DNA of 64,000 nucleotides from Odobenus rosmarus divergens (GCF_000321225.1 NW_004450404.1:2094437-2158436); one strand, 5' to 3'; positions 1 through 12,336 are shown, numbered from the stretch's first letter. Notes: generated by a model from the letters alone, not told the origin. A program made the numbers and translations.

Positions 1-163
1 AGAGAGAGACAGCGAGAGAGGGAACACAAGCAGGGGGAGTGGGAGAGGGAGAAGCAGGCTTCCCGCCGAGCAGGGAGCCCGATGCGGGGCTCGATGCCAG
101 GACCCTGGGAACATGACCTGAGCCAAAGGCAGACACTTAACGACTGAGCCACCCAGGCGCCCC
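1..163 (-). mobile_element. CAN-SINE (tRNA-Lys derived), cut by window edge
   Basis: Minus-oriented carnivore SINE. The tRNA-related end is at 120-163 (...CTGAGCCACCCAGGCGCCCC on the plus strand) and the pyrimidine-rich body (GA-rich on this strand) is at the left. The A-rich tail lies outside the window. Confidence 0.93.
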
Positions 164-853
164 TATATTTTTACGTTTTTATTAATATTGAGAAAATTAA
201 CATTCTCTCCTGTAACCACAACCAAACCCTTCATACTGTCTCCACAGCCTGATTTTAAAAGCAAAAGGCCCATACACCAGCATTTACATTTTTATGACAA
301 TATATTGTTTAAATGCAGGCTAGAAAGTACATTAAATTTCCTTTTATATGGGCCCATGGCAGTGACTTCCAAGACAATCCGAAGGGACTTAAAAAAAACC
401 AAACCAAAACAATACTTCTTCAAATGCTTAAATTATGATACATTTTACTTTGAGTTCTATTGGGACCATGAATTTTTTACATGTTTTTTTTTTCCTGTTT
501 CTAACAGCCCCATCATTCCTGGGGGGAGGGAAAGGTTAATCTGACCATTAGTCTTAATTTTTCCTTAACCCCTTACCATACTTCCCATTCTTCTGCGAGC
601 CCTCTCCTACCCTCCCATCAGGAGTGATTGGTCTCTAGGCCTTGCTGCATAGCTATTACCTCCAGATATCTCTTCAGGGCTTTCCTGGTTGAATCCACTA
701 TTCTCAGTTTCCCATATCATTCTCTTTCTTAGATTACTCCCTTGTAACTTCCTAAGAAAGGTAATGTAGAAAAAAAATTTCTGAACCTTGCACATCCGAA
801 GATGTCTACTTTGTCTTCACATTTGTATAGTTTGGCTTGGTACCAAATTATAG
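164..853. other. Intron sequence, nothing recognised
   Basis: AT-rich single-copy-looking sequence. A 118-codon plus-strand frame at 188-544 has no similarity I recognise and no exon signals. Confidence 0.6.
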
Positions 854-874
854 AATAAAAACAATCTGGCCTCA

Positions 875-1081
875 GGGGCGCCTGGGTGGCTCAGTTGTTA
901 AGCGTCTGCCTTCGGCTCAGGTCATGATCTCAGGGTCCTGGGATCGATTCCCACATCGGGCTCCTTGATCAGCGGGGAGTCTGCTTCCCCCTCTCCCACT
1001 CCCCCCCGCTTGTGTTTCTTCTCTCGCTGTGTCTCTCTCTATCAAATAAATAAATAAAATCTTAAAAAATAAAAATAAAAA
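875..1081 (+). mobile_element. CAN-SINE with target-site duplication
   Basis: It starts GGGGCGCCTGGGTGGCTCAG and ends in an A-rich (AAAT)n tail. A 19-bp flanking duplication (AATAAAAACAATCTGGCCT) lies at 854-872 and 1082-1100. Confidence 0.95.
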
Positions 1082-1194
1082 AATAAAAACAATCTGGCCT
1101 TGAACGTTGACGCTAATGGTCCATTGCCCTCTAGCAGCCAGGACTGCTACTGAGATGGGTGATGCTAGCCTGATACACATTTTTGGGAAGGTGA

Positions 1195-1640
1195 ACTGTT
1201 TTCTTTCCAGAAGCTTTAAGAATCTTCTCTATCCTTGTACTTCTGAAATTCCACACTAGTGAGATAAATACGGGTCTTCTTTCCTTTAGAATGCTAGATG
1301 GTTGGTGAGCCTTTATAATTTAAAGATCTGAATTCTTTGCCTCTGGGGGAATTCTAACATTTCTTTTTTGATAAATTTCCTTCCATCAATTTTTCAGGGT
1401 TTGTCTTTGTGCAACTCCTCTATTAGTTAGGTATTGTGTGTCTGGAATTGAATCTTGTATGTTACTTATCTTTTTTCTCCTATTTTCCGAGAGACTTCCT
1501 TGGTTTTATTTTCCCACCCTCATACTGAATTTCTTATTCTGGCAAATCTTATTTTAAAATAAATTTGCAAGTGCTCCTTTTGTCAATGTTTCTTTAAAAA
1601 AAATAGCAACTTCCTCCATTCCCTACCCTCTTACCCCAAG
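1195..1640 (+). repeat. Old interspersed repeat, family unassigned
   Basis: The pyrimidine-rich text (TTTTTCTCCTATTTTC, then GAGAnnTTCCTT) resembles the longer element at 14.9-17.2 kb in this window and is probably a decayed copy of the same family. I could not name it. Confidence 0.4.
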
Positions 1641-2659
1641 ATGGATGTAATCATTCCAAACCTCTTTAAGATATAAACTAGAATTTCAAAAGTCTTTTTC
1701 TACATTGGGGCTCAGAAAGTGCAAAACAGTGTGCTTGGGGGTGGAGAGAAAAGATCGAGGCCTATGGCCCAAGTTCTAAAGACCTGTCACGGTTTTATCT
1801 TCAACACATTTTTTTGTTCCTTCCAAGTTTAAATTTTTACTAGTCACATTAGCAACTACCTTCTATCTACTTTTATGTTATACGGCCATAGCGGTATAAT
1901 AGGCAAAATATCCTTGGTTGGTATCTCAATGCCCAGAATGTGCTTAATGTCACCAGTTTTTCCAAGTTATGGGACCATGGGTATTTTAGAAATGAATCTG
2001 AGGTTCAACTAGGACATAATACTAATGCTTGGGCAATCTTGGACAACAGGTAGAAAAGCAACAATGTGCTCTTGTAGCTCATACCTAGAATCTCATGAGA
2101 TGGATGCAGAGAGGAATATCAAATTTCCAAAGGCACTGATAATCCAAGGACAGACATTTGCATGTGACAAACATATCATGTGAATAAATCACCTGTAACT
2201 GAAATAAATCTGTCACATGGAAACACAGAACTACAGTTTGACCATTTGTAAAATTGTGTTTTTGCCCGTAAGCACACAGTAAAACAACTATAATTTTATG
2301 GAAAAAGAATTTTGTCAATGAAGTTGAGCACAGATTTAAGTTATATCCATTATTCCCCTGTGAGGTTCACGTATTTTTACATTCTCTGGTACAAGTATAT
2401 TTTAAATTATACATGGATAGCTTCCCATTCATCATCAAGAAAAACTTACACTGTGTATTTCTAAAACTTATGGTAAATTCTGTATTTTATTTTTACAAAG
2501 TCTATGTTTATTTGATAAGTAAAGTTCTAGCTATAGGTAAAAGTGTGAGGCTAGCGGCTGGTGTCCATCACAACCCTGTTATCATCTGTCTACAATCCCA
2601 TCACTTTCAGGTATTTCCCACCCCCAGCCTAGATGTTCAATACCCTCAAGCTATATATG
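1641..2659. other. Intron sequence, nothing recognised
   Basis: AT-rich. The open frames at 2085-2318 and 2413-2793 show no family signature. Confidence 0.55.
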
Positions 2660-3090
2660 GGAATTCATTCATTCATCCATTTAAACATTTATTTATTGAG
2701 TACCTAATACATGCCAAGCACTCTTCTAGATGCCTGAGATATATAATAAATGAAATAGACCTAAAATCTCTGGTGTTTTGGGGAGAAAAATAATAATAGG
2801 TATATTCATTTTAGAACAAGATAAAATACCATGGGAAAAAGATACTAAGTCGGGTAAGAGGGATCAGAAGTACAGGGATGAAAAGGAGAGCTTACAATTT
2901 TAAATAAAAACATCACTGCAGGTTTTACTGAAAAAGTGCTATTTGAGTAAAGACCAGAAAGATGTGATGGAGTCAACCATTTGGGGGAAGAGCACTTCAA
3001 GCAGAGAAAAGCCAGTGCAAAGGCCAGTGTGGGAGCACACATGGAGACCAGTGTTTGGATCAGAGAGGAAGAGAAGAACAGGTCCAAGAG
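2660..3090 (+). repeat. Old mammalian interspersed repeat, family unassigned
   Basis: The text runs from TTTATTGAGTACCTAATACA and ATGCCAAGCACTCTTCTAG to GGGGGAAGAGCACTTCAAGC and GTGCAAAGGCCAGTG. This order is seen in a common ancient placental repeat. Divergence is high. Confidence 0.55.
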
Positions 3091-5083
3091 GGGACTAAAA
3101 CTCAGGAGACTCTGGTGCTTCTGCTTCTTCCTAACTGCCTGGTCCTAATGGAAATGTTTCTGATCTGTAACATATTCTCAGGCCCATTCCTTTTTGTTAG
3201 AAGGCAACTGAGATTATGAACCAGGTAGTGTGCTAGGTATTAGAGATACTAAGATAAAGAAGAGTATCTGTCCTCTAAGAATTTACTTAGGGTTTCAAAG
3301 ATTTATTACTGGATAAATACTTGTTGAGATGTGACCCATGATAGAAAAAACAAGGTCAATTCAGTTAACAAATATATAATTTTAGGAATTCTATAAAGGA
3401 TGTCATTTTAGACATCACAGAAAAATGGCAGAAGGAAATTCATGGGCAGGTGGATCTTTTGGTGTTCATCCAGTCACACAGAAAGCCACCTCATTTGCTT
3501 CTCAAGCCACCTCATTTGCTTCCCAGGACCACCAAGAGGTCTGTAGGTCCCTTCTTAAATGGTCCTTAAGGTTCGCCCTTTAATGGAAAAAAAAAATTAA
3601 TGTTTCCTTTTTAAGTTGAGAGGAAAAAGATTCAGTTTTGTTCTTAAAATGTAAAAGGATTAAAGAAAAGGAACAGAAAGTGATGCTGTCTATTTGAGAC
3701 AGAAAACCTAATATTGTAACACACTACCATTAAGTAAACAAACTGCGTGATATTAATTGATTTTAAAGAATGATTCAACTTTTGGCATTATGCCCTGACT
3801 TGTATACATAATTTCCTTTTTCCTGCCCTCCCTTGGGTCAGGAAGTGTGTTCTTAAGGCATTTGTATTTTCTAAATTGTTTTGAATGTCAGAAAATACAG
3901 ATGAAACTTGGAAGTAAATTATTTAAATGTTCCTTGGTAAAAACTAATACATCTTTTCTAACCATGGATATGTAACTATTTTTTAGCCTAACATAAAGAC
4001 CTCACAAATGAAAAATGTATACTTCATCTGCCTCTTGAATGTAATTCAAAATTCAAGTATTAATCTCTATACAGAAACCTAAGGTTCTATAACATACAGT
4101 TTTTAATTTTAAAAAGAGATGTTAAATTTTAGATGATCGAGATATATAAAAATTTGGCTGTGATACATAATTAGGCTGGTTATTCAAGCCATGCCGAAAA
4201 AAAAAAAAACATTTTAAGGTATTCTAGATTACAATTTGACCAAATCCAATTTACTTATTTGCCAATGGATGATAAATATGCTCAGCATTTTTCATTTAAC
4301 CAAGTTCTCTAAGCGTATTCCAAGCCAGCTTCTTCTATGTTTGAGAAAACAGCATTGCTGTTCTCCAGACTAACATTCCTAATCACTGCTACAGGGAACA
4401 CAGTTTTCTCCTAATCGGGAATCCCAAACAAAAAATTAAATTCTCTTTAAAGAACAGCAGGATAGCACAATTCTCATGGCAAAATATCGAGTTAATTTGG
4501 CAGAATTTTAGATGAAACAAAATGCAAATTATCATTTGCTAAGCACATTTTAACAAAGTAATGCTTTGAAAACTGTGCCTGTTCTAAGATAAAATTTCTT
4601 AAAGTTACTTAAATACAGTTGGTTAAAAACTTCAAAATTTGAAAGGAATCAATTTCAACAAAAGTCTGACTTTAAGGTCTTGACTGTTTAAAACAATACA
4701 TTCTCCAAACCATCAAAATATTGCTTACATTATAGTAATCTCCTAACTAAGTTCACAATTTTGTTCATGCCTGGTTTAATCCTGAAAGTTACTGTCATCT
4801 GTTTTATTATACAAAATTACAAACACAAGCAAAATAAAAACTACTCTACCACTAAAAGCCAATATAAAAATAAATTTACAAAATATACAATTGAAATGAA
4901 TAATACACATAGGTGGCTTACTTTTAGCAAACAGAAATACTATCCCTTAAAAGTTTTTTAAAAACTGGTTTTGAATTTTGAAAAGCTTCTTAAAAGAACA
5001 TATAAAATGAAGTAATTGTTTAATTAGTATAATTATACTGAGCTCCAACTAAAACATTTTAGTTTTTACAGAAGTTGAACAAA
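3091..5083. other. Intron sequence, few recognisable elements
   Basis: AT-rich. A 17-bp direct repeat (AAGCCACCTCATTTGCT) occurs twice at about 3484 and 3505. No exon or repeat family recognised. Confidence 0.55.
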
Positions 5084-5089
5084 GCTTAC

Positions 5090-5128
5090 CTGTATAGAGC
5101 GAACACGAAAAGACAAAAATTTAAACAT
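5090..5128 (-). CDS. Candidate alternative first coding exon of RPS6KA3 (13 codons)
   Basis: On the minus strand an ATG at 5128-5126 (context GTAGCC-ATG-T, G at -3) opens MFKFLSFRVRSIQ and runs into CAG|GTAAGC, a near-consensus donor (plus strand gcttac at 5084-5089). The last codon is complete, so the donor is phase 0, the phase needed to splice to RPS6KA3 exon 3. A three-codon upstream ORF (ATG GTT TCG TAG) ends 2 nt before the ATG. The flanks at 5.0-5.5 kb contain no repeat I recognise. The short hydrophobic/basic peptide resembles in style, not in sequence, the alternative N-termini of other RSK genes. This is inference from phase, start and donor; a chance ATG-donor pair is a real alternative. 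Confidence 0.33.
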
Positions 5129-5284
5129 GGCTACGAAACCATGATGGTGATAAAAGAATTTCTGACTGTAAAACTTAGGTTGGAAAGGGAAGGCCAAGCC
5201 CCTGTAAAGTTTTCTCCTACCAGCTGTTCCGGCAATTAGAAAATTTCCTGTCAGGCGGGTCCTGAAATGCTAGAAAAAGAGTCC

Positions 5285-5400
5285 TGACAATTTTCCTGTG
5301 GTAAAAGAAAGGAGAAACGTAATGGCGAGGGCACTATGTAGCTGATAGGTAGGGAGGCCAGAACAGGAAACCAAAACAGATTTGCTGATAGCAAAATCCT
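5285..5400 (-). promoter_or_regulatory. RUNX/ETS and GATA motif cluster upstream of the candidate exon
   Basis: TTTCCTGTGGTAA at 5292-5304 combines an ETS-like TTCC with the RUNX core TGTGGT. Two TGATAG-type GATA motifs follow at 5343-5348 and 5386-5391, and ACAGGAAAC, another ETS-like core, lies near 5364-5372. All lie 160-270 bp upstream (minus-strand sense) of the candidate first exon. Such combinations are typical of blood-cell enhancers and promoters. Each motif is short and common by chance; only the clustering is notable. Confidence 0.3.
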
Positions 5401-5404
5401 GTTG

Positions 5405-6231
5405 AAATGTTCTTAACTCCTGGTTCCCAGGAACCTAGACAATTTTCACAGCTAGTGAAATGAACATTATTTTTAGAATCCTGAGAAATGCCAGTATTTC
5501 TTAACTATACGACTCTTTAAAAGCAAATGAAACTAGTCAGCACTATTAAAATAAAAAGTCACTGATGCATATGTGAAATTTTACCCTTTGTAATGTTTAC
5601 ACACACACTCTAAAAGATAGTCAAGACTATTTTAAGATTATACATGGAGAAGTCATGGGTGTTCCCTGTCAGGCATTGTTTCATAACTATGGGAAGAAAA
5701 TGACCACATGCAAGAAACTTTTTGATTGTGATATAAGGACAAATTCTTCCTGTCTTAAATGGAAGTAAATTATATTTAAATTCACATTGGTTATAGACAT
5801 CAATTATCGGCCAGGCTAAAGACTTCAAGGTCTATAGCTAAAAATCCTAGTTGATAAAATCTAAGTTAAAAGAAAGACCAACCCCTGGGTTATTAGTGAG
5901 CAAAAGGAACACTTACTGATATAAGCCAAACTGGAAATGGAGAGGTTAAGTTACCGGACAATCCCTTATTCCATTTCATTCTCTAATAGCCTCTAGAAGT
6001 TCTTCTAAGGTATTTTTATTTTGGAAAATAGTTTTTAATATATGCCAATAATCAAAATATGATCACAGAAATAGTGGCATTTAAACAAAACCCAAGGGCA
6101 GAAACATTGAGAGCTGTGGGAAAATGCTCTACTTGATGTGCATTTAACCTATGTGGAACCAACAAACACATCAATCATTAATACATATAACCTATACAAA
6201 TTTAATGAAATAACTGAATTTTCAAAAGACA
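5405..6231. other. Intron sequence, nothing recognised
   Basis: AT-rich single-copy-looking DNA between the 5.3-kb motif cluster and the L1 tail at 6.2 kb. Confidence 0.55.
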
Positions 6232-6545
6232 ATTTATCATATGATTTCACTCATATGTGGAATTTAAGAAACAACAGATGAACACAGGGGAAGGGAGGAA
6301 AAAATAAAATAAGACAAAATCAGAGAGGGAGACAAACCATAAGAGACTCTTAACTATAGGAAACAAACTGAGGGTTGCTGGAGGGGAGGTGGGTGGGGGA
6401 TGGGGTAACTGGGTGATGGGCATTAAGGAGGGCACTAGATGTAATGAGCACTAGGTGTTATATGCAATTGATGAATCACTAAATTCCACCTCTGAAACTA
6501 ATAATATACTATATGTTAATTGATTAAGAAAACAAAATAAAACAC
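6232..6545 (+). mobile_element. L1 3' end, 5'-truncated
   Basis: It contains the end of ORF2 (CATATGATTTCACTCATATG), the GGGAGACAAACCATAAGAGACTC segment, the G-rich 3' UTR run at about 6371-6402, and the terminal TGAAACTAATAATATACTAT followed by an A-rich tail. Sense plus. Confidence 0.9.
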
Positions 6546-7829
6546 AAAACCTTAGAGTCTTCAGAAAACACCAGAAATGATCAGCTAGTTTTCTGGATGA
6601 AGGAACCATGGTCAAGGCAGGCACATATTCAATGATGCAGCTATCTATAATGAGAGCTCAGTTCAGCACTACTTTACCGAGCAAACGTTAAGAGTGTCCA
6701 TTAGGTGCTACACGTGCCATATGAAAGGCCAGGGCTTTTCCTGCTGTATCAAATTTTTGCAGCTATGTTCTATAATGTTCTATATATGTTCCTGCTGCAT
6801 TTACCTTTTATGGCAATATTTTATAAATGACCTAACAGAAGTTGAAGAATAAAAAAACTGCTCAATTTAAAAAATTACCTTACTTAACCAGGTACATTAG
6901 AATCAACTGGGACCTAAATAAATATCCAAGATAAAATTTTGAATTCTGCTAGGGAATTGTGCAGTCCTTCTGATTAAAAATGCATGCCTCAATTTTTCAG
7001 CAAGGAAAGCACTTAAGAAAACTTCCATTAGAATATCAACCTGTTCATCTCCCAGAAGGAATTATTTAAGTCTCCTTATGATGCTGCAAAAGGGCAGCAT
7101 GGTTAGGACAACCACCTAACATAAAATTGCAGTCTGAACATGAAATGCCTTTTAAGACTGTCAAGAAGCAGCAAACAGCAATGGTTACTGCGCAACTGAT
7201 TAAGACGTACAAAACAAAATAGGATTGTCTCTGTATACAGCACTCATCAACTTTATTCAAGTAATACTTAAGAAGCAACCAAATAACCTTTTTTGAATTT
7301 AAAGGATTAGTTTGAATTGGTTTTAATGACTGATGCTCAGGTTAACAGTCACATTTTGTTGTGTGCTGTGCTTTTTAATATTAACACTAAGAAAATGAAG
7401 CAGTATTTCAGATATCAAAACCTAAAATAAGTCTGAGTTGAAATGATACCTAAATTAAAACAGTGTAGTACTGTTGTGTAAAAGATAAACAGAGCATCAG
7501 AAAAGAATAAAAGAATAAATGTGACACTTTACATCTGATGGAATGTTAGGACATTTGGCTACCTGTCTGGGAAATGCAGAAGCCATAAAGGAAAATATTG
7601 GTATAGATTTGATTATAAAATTCAACAACTTCTCTATATCAAAAGGTACCATAAATAAAGTTTAAAAGACTAGTTCACATGATTGGAATCCCTTATAATC
7701 ATATTACAACTCAGCACTAAGCAACAGCTTTATCTGGGTGTTAGTTACGTCCTAACCAAAAATGAAAGTGCTTAAGGCCCTTTGGTACATCGCTTAAGAC
7801 ACTGATTACTGTTTAAGCACATGCCACTG
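6546..7829. other. Intron sequence, nothing recognised
   Basis: AT-rich. No repeat or exon signature that I can support. Confidence 0.5.
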
Positions 7830-7930
7830 CCCCTACCAGATTAATCTTCAGAACAGGCACCATACTTATCTTTGTATCCCCATAGCAAAGAGCATATAGT
7901 AGGAATTCAAATAATGGCTGCTTGAGTAAG
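7830..7930 (+). repeat. L2 3'-end fragment
   Basis: TTTGTATCCCCATAGCAAAG, then AGCATATAGTAGGAATTCAA, matches the terminal L2 pattern (cccagcgcctag...catagtaggcgctcaa) with heavy divergence. Confidence 0.55.
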
Positions 7931-8278
7931 AAGTATCATATGCTGAAATCTGAAATGGATACTACTTGTGTCGCTGTGTGCATGAAACAAGGTATTATTG
8001 TTTATATTTTTCCTGCTTCTTTTGACTTTCTTTAAATCTATCTTATTAAAATTTCAGGTAATTTTTCTTTATTCTTGTTATCTTACTGGTTTTAATGTTT
8101 ATCTTATTCAAAAAGTAAATTTTATTACAAAAAGTATACATGTCCATTATAGAAAACTTGAACAATAAACAAAGAGAAAAACAAAGGAAAAAATCACTAT
8201 TTTGGTGCTTATCTTTCTAGTCTTTTTCTGTGTACACACATGTCCACACTTGAACCATACTATACATATTATCATTTT

Positions 8279-8345
8279 CGGTAAAGGGCCAGACAGTAAA
8301 TGTTTTTGGCTTTGCAGGCCATATGGTCTGTGTCAACTCTGCTAC
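8279..8345 (+). repeat. hAT-type DNA transposon fragment (MER-like)
   Basis: GTAAAGGGCCAGACAGTAAA, then GGCTTTGCAGGCCATATGG and TCAACTCTGCTACTGCAG, follows a common mammalian MER repeat consensus. The exact family is not assigned. Confidence 0.6.
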
Positions 8346-8379
8346 TGCAGTGGGAAAAGGAATGGGTGAGGCTTAATAT

Positions 8380-8530
8380 ATAGCCAGAATAATCTTAAAA
8401 CAGAAATCAGACTGGGTCATGCCCCTACCTCAAATTCTTCAATGGTTTCCTGTCACAGAACAAAACCCAAATTTCTCAGTCTGTGGACCATAAAGCAGGC
8501 ACTAATAAACACTACTTGATGATGACTTGG
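8380..8530 (+). repeat. L2 fragment
   Basis: AGACTGGGTCATGCCCCTAC, followed by TTCAATGGTTTCCTG, is the recognisable L2 3' segment (...gtcactcccctgcttaaaatccttcaatggcttcc...). Confidence 0.6.
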
Positions 8531-8539
8531 GAATATACG

Positions 8540-9380
8540 CACTAAATCATTCAGATACAATGTCGATATTTGGTTTTAGACATTATTTTATCATGTTAAG
8601 GTCAGATTATTCCTCTTTACTAAAAGAGGAATGAATAGTCAATTTTATAAAATGTCTTATTATCTATTAATATAGTCAATTTATCTCCTTTGACCTATTG
8701 ATTTGATAATGTAGATCAACAGATGTCCTGATATGTTTGTATTTCTGGGAAAAATCCATTGTTTTAATATATGTATTTGATTTGTAATCTTTTAAAAGGA
8801 TTTTTGCATCTATATTCATAAGTTAAACTGGCAGTTTCCTTTTGTGCGTTAACTTTCATTTTCAGGGCTATGCTAACTTTATAAAACAAACTAGAAGGCA
8901 ATGTAAATTTTTTTCCTATGCTTTGGGACAATTTAAAGACTACAGGAATGATCTATTTCTTGAAAGTTTCAAAGATTTCTCCATGAAGTCATAGAGGCCT
9001 GGCACCGTAGTTGGAAGGCGGGGAGTTTAACACCTTAAATTTCTCCCTTGTTATTGGTATATTCAGTTTTTCTATCCCTTCCTAAATGATATCTTTAGAT
9101 TTTCGTAGAAAACCACATTTCAGCAAGACTTTTATGTTAGTATACAGTTACACTTGTATTCTATGTTTTTAAACTTAAACTTAAGGAACATGTCAAGCAT
9201 ATCTAAAGTAGACAGATGAGTATAACAAACACTCATGTACCTATCACTCACCTTTAACGATTACCAGCTCACGGCCAGTCTTGCTTCATACACTCACTTC
9301 CCCCCATAACTAATTATTCCCATAATTAATTATTTTGAAGCAAATCCCAGATATTATATCATTTCACCTATAAATATTTC
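8540..9380 (-). mobile_element. Old L1 (L1M/HAL1-like) fragment, antisense
   Basis: The plus strand carries reverse-complement ORF2-like text with typical phrases such as TTTGATTTGTAATC, AGCAAATCCCAGATATTATA and CATGTACCTATCACTCACC. Heavily mutated; not coding. Confidence 0.6.
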
Positions 9381-9639
9381 TGTTGTTAAGATGTTTTAAA
9401 CTCTTTCCTATCTGTGGCTGTATCGCATTTTGCTTTCTGAACATGGTATATTTGCTTCCCCACCGCCCGTTTTCTCATTCACTGATTTTGGAATTTGTAT
9501 TTAATTCCTTCTTCTTGCTCTCTAGAAGCTTTGTAGTTCTTTTTCTAGCATCTTTCACTGAATCCTTAGTTCCTTTATTTGAATTCTCATTCATTAATAA
9601 ATTTTTCTTTCTTTCAAGTGTAATTCTAACAATATCATT

Positions 9640-9785
9640 TAACATACTATATTCTAAGCACTGTGCTTACATGAAATTATTTCAGTTAAATCTCACTACA
9701 CTGAGATAAGTACTATTATTCATACTACAGATGCAGAAACTGAGGGGTAAAGAGAAGTTAAGGAACTTGTTGCTCAAGTTCATAC
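9640..9785 (-). repeat. MIR fragment
   Basis: Antisense MIR pattern: TTCTAAGCACTGTGCTTACA, then AGATAAGTACTATTATTCAT and ACAGATGCAGAAACTGAGG, ending in GAAGTTAAGGAACTTG. Confidence 0.8.
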
Positions 9786-11670
9786 TTTCTTGAAAGTCAG
9801 AATGGCTGTGATGTTGGTGGGAGCATAATTGGGCAAGTCTATCTGGGGGAGTGTGTATTATGTATGGCCAGTGGCTGACTTAAGTCAGAGACCAGGAAGT
9901 GCTAAAACTTGTGATAAGACCCAGAAGACAGTAGAGGGTCCACAGCAGAGTTCCTGAACACTTTTCTACAGCATACATTATATTTGTCTGGCAAAACCCC
10001 AACCCTGGTCAAACCCAATTATCAACCATTTTCTTAAGTCCATGAAAGCAGAACCATGCTGGAGAAAAGTCAACCCCTAGGATAGAAACTTAAAATGAAC
10101 ATGTTTTCTGAAATGAGTCCTTTGGATATGATTTTTTGTATGGATCAGTTTTTCAGGTACTGAAGGGTTTAATATCTAAGGGTTTCCATTTAAGTACAGA
10201 AGAATTAGTCTAGCACACGTCCATCAGTAGATAATGTTGCAAAGTGCTAAAGTTCTATGGTTTTAAATCAGAGATAGGAAATATCACCAACCTTAAGCAA
10301 ATGGTAGTGGCTTCCTAGAGCACTGAGACAGGTTCCTCCTAAGGTCCCGTCTCAATGACCCCTTGCAACATTTCCCACGAGCATGGAGAGAGGGCAAGGG
10401 GGTAGCTGTACCAATGCCCCAGGTAGGAATACTGCAGTAAGCAGTAATACATCCTAGGTAGTATTGCTTGTCAATCTAGCCACACTTTTTTTTCTCCCCT
10501 CATGTAAGTAAAGAGGTTACAACTTTCAATATATGACAGTATTTCAGATTGACTCAATAAACCAGTCATACTTGAACAGAACTTAATCAAATCAGTTTGC
10601 TCTCTTTCCATTTGTGTATCAGATCACTCAAACTGAAAAAATGTGTAGACTGCAGCAGAGGAGAGGCAATTTTGGATCAGAGGCACCACATGAGGTAGGC
10701 AAGCCATGAAAAAAAGGGGGGGAGATTTTATTTTTTTTAAAGCTCTTATGCGTGGATGAAAGGGACACGAGGAAGTGAAAAAATAGCCCTGAAAGAGAGC
10801 CAAAAATGTAGCAAACGGAAACCTTACATGTTTGGAAAATTTGCCAATTATACACATACTCGATTTAATGCCACCATGCAGTGCTAATTATAACGCTATT
10901 TATCTCAGGAATATTTTCCTAAGTGGTATATACTTACATGTACTAGACTATATTTTTCCCATGCTCTGAGTGCTAAAATATACTCTCAGCCAATGAGAGA
11001 ACAACAGACAATACTCTACACAATTAATCAGTAAGTGCTGTCAATGCACCACTCCACAAATGTTCCCTGCCAATGAGCACTCTATTGTACTTTCCTGTGT
11101 TGAGTGGGTTTTTCACTGTCTATTGTCTACTACGCTAGGGCTTCTCCTATAGTTTATTATGTGTTGAATCCACGATAACTGCAAGAGGTGTGCAAGTATG
11201 TGCTGGACTCATGGCTATGAGTATCACTTTGGATGTTCAAATGCAAGGTTTAAAGCAGCCTGAAGGAATCTTCAAGGAAATGGAAGAAATCAGTGGACAA
11301 CTGGGAACTGGTGAAATTCCCTGGATACTGTGAAGGCCATCATACACATTACTGCAGCCTTAGGGTTACTATATGAACAATTGCTAGAGTAACGGCATGT
11401 GTGCAAGTGGAAGAAATTACTATTAAAGGCCTATCATGACTTCAGGGGATTTGTAAAGAATGCGGACACTGTCAGTGTACTACCTGTGTCCTTCATGGGG
11501 TGCTGCTCCTTAACCTGGCATTTAAGGTCATCTATGAACTATCTTCACTATACCTTTATAAGCCATTTTTATCACTATTACTTTTAACAAGCTTTCTCGA
11601 ATTCTTGACAATCATGCATGTGACCATGATACAAGAGCTACAAAAACTGTGTCGATAAATAGTGTTTAAT
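9786..11670. other. Intron sequence, nothing firmly recognised
   Basis: Mixed composition. Around 11,500-11,560 CTTAACCTGGCATTTAAGGT resembles a diverged L2 phrase. No exon signature. Confidence 0.45.
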
Positions 11671-11682
11671 AAGACTGTAGTC

Positions 11683-11882
11683 AGGAGCTCCTGGATGGCT
11701 CAGTCGGTTAAGCTGCTGCCTTAGGCTCAGGTCATGATCCTGGGGTCTTGGGATCGAGCCCCACATCTGGCTCCCTGCTCAGCAGAGAGCCTGCTTCTCC
11801 CTCTCCATCTGCCTGCCACTCTGCCTACTTGTACTCTCTCTCTCCCTCTGTCAAATAAATAAATAAAATCTTTTTTAAAAAA
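11683..11882 (+). mobile_element. CAN-SINE with target-site duplication
   Basis: A diverged head (AGGAGCTCCTGGATGGCTCA) with a full tRNA-like part, CT-rich body and A-rich tail. A 12-bp duplication AAGACTGTAGTC lies at 11671-11682 and 11883-11894. Confidence 0.94.
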
Positions 11883-11894
11883 AAGACTGTAGTC

Positions 11895-12325
11895 GTGTAA
11901 TATTTACAAAGTTGATGTCATAAATAATTGATGTATGCATGGTCACCAGAAATAAATAATAAGAGAAACAGAAGGGTCAAAGGACCAAGTTAAGAGAAAA
12001 TGAACTCATTTCACAATTTTGTCTGAGGCCAGGCCTATTGTCAGCCACAAAATTACTGGATACCACCACAGTTCCTAAGAGGCATACTTTATCCCTGGTG
12101 AATAGTCTGAAAGAATAGGATCAGACTCTGGAAGAAAGGGGACAGGAAAATGAACACTTATTGGGTTCTTACTTTGTGCTAGGTACTTATTTATCTCCTT
12201 TAATTCTGAAGCCTCAGAAGAACCTTTGCCTGGTACTGTAAGAACCACTAAGAGAATTATTTCCCAACTAAGCAAGAAATAGCTTTAATGATGGTTCTTG
12301 GATGACTACAGAGATGTAAATAGTC
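11895..12325. other. Intron sequence; MIR-like stretch at 12,150-12,270
   Basis: CTTATTGGGTTCTTACTTTG, then TGCTAGGTACTTATTTATCT, resembles antisense MIR. The rest is unassigned. Confidence 0.45.
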
Positions 12326-12336
12326 AAGACTCCCTA

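Noticed and set aside
188..544. 118-codon plus-strand frame
   Set aside because: AT-rich, no similarity, no splice or promoter context; intronic and antisense to the gene.
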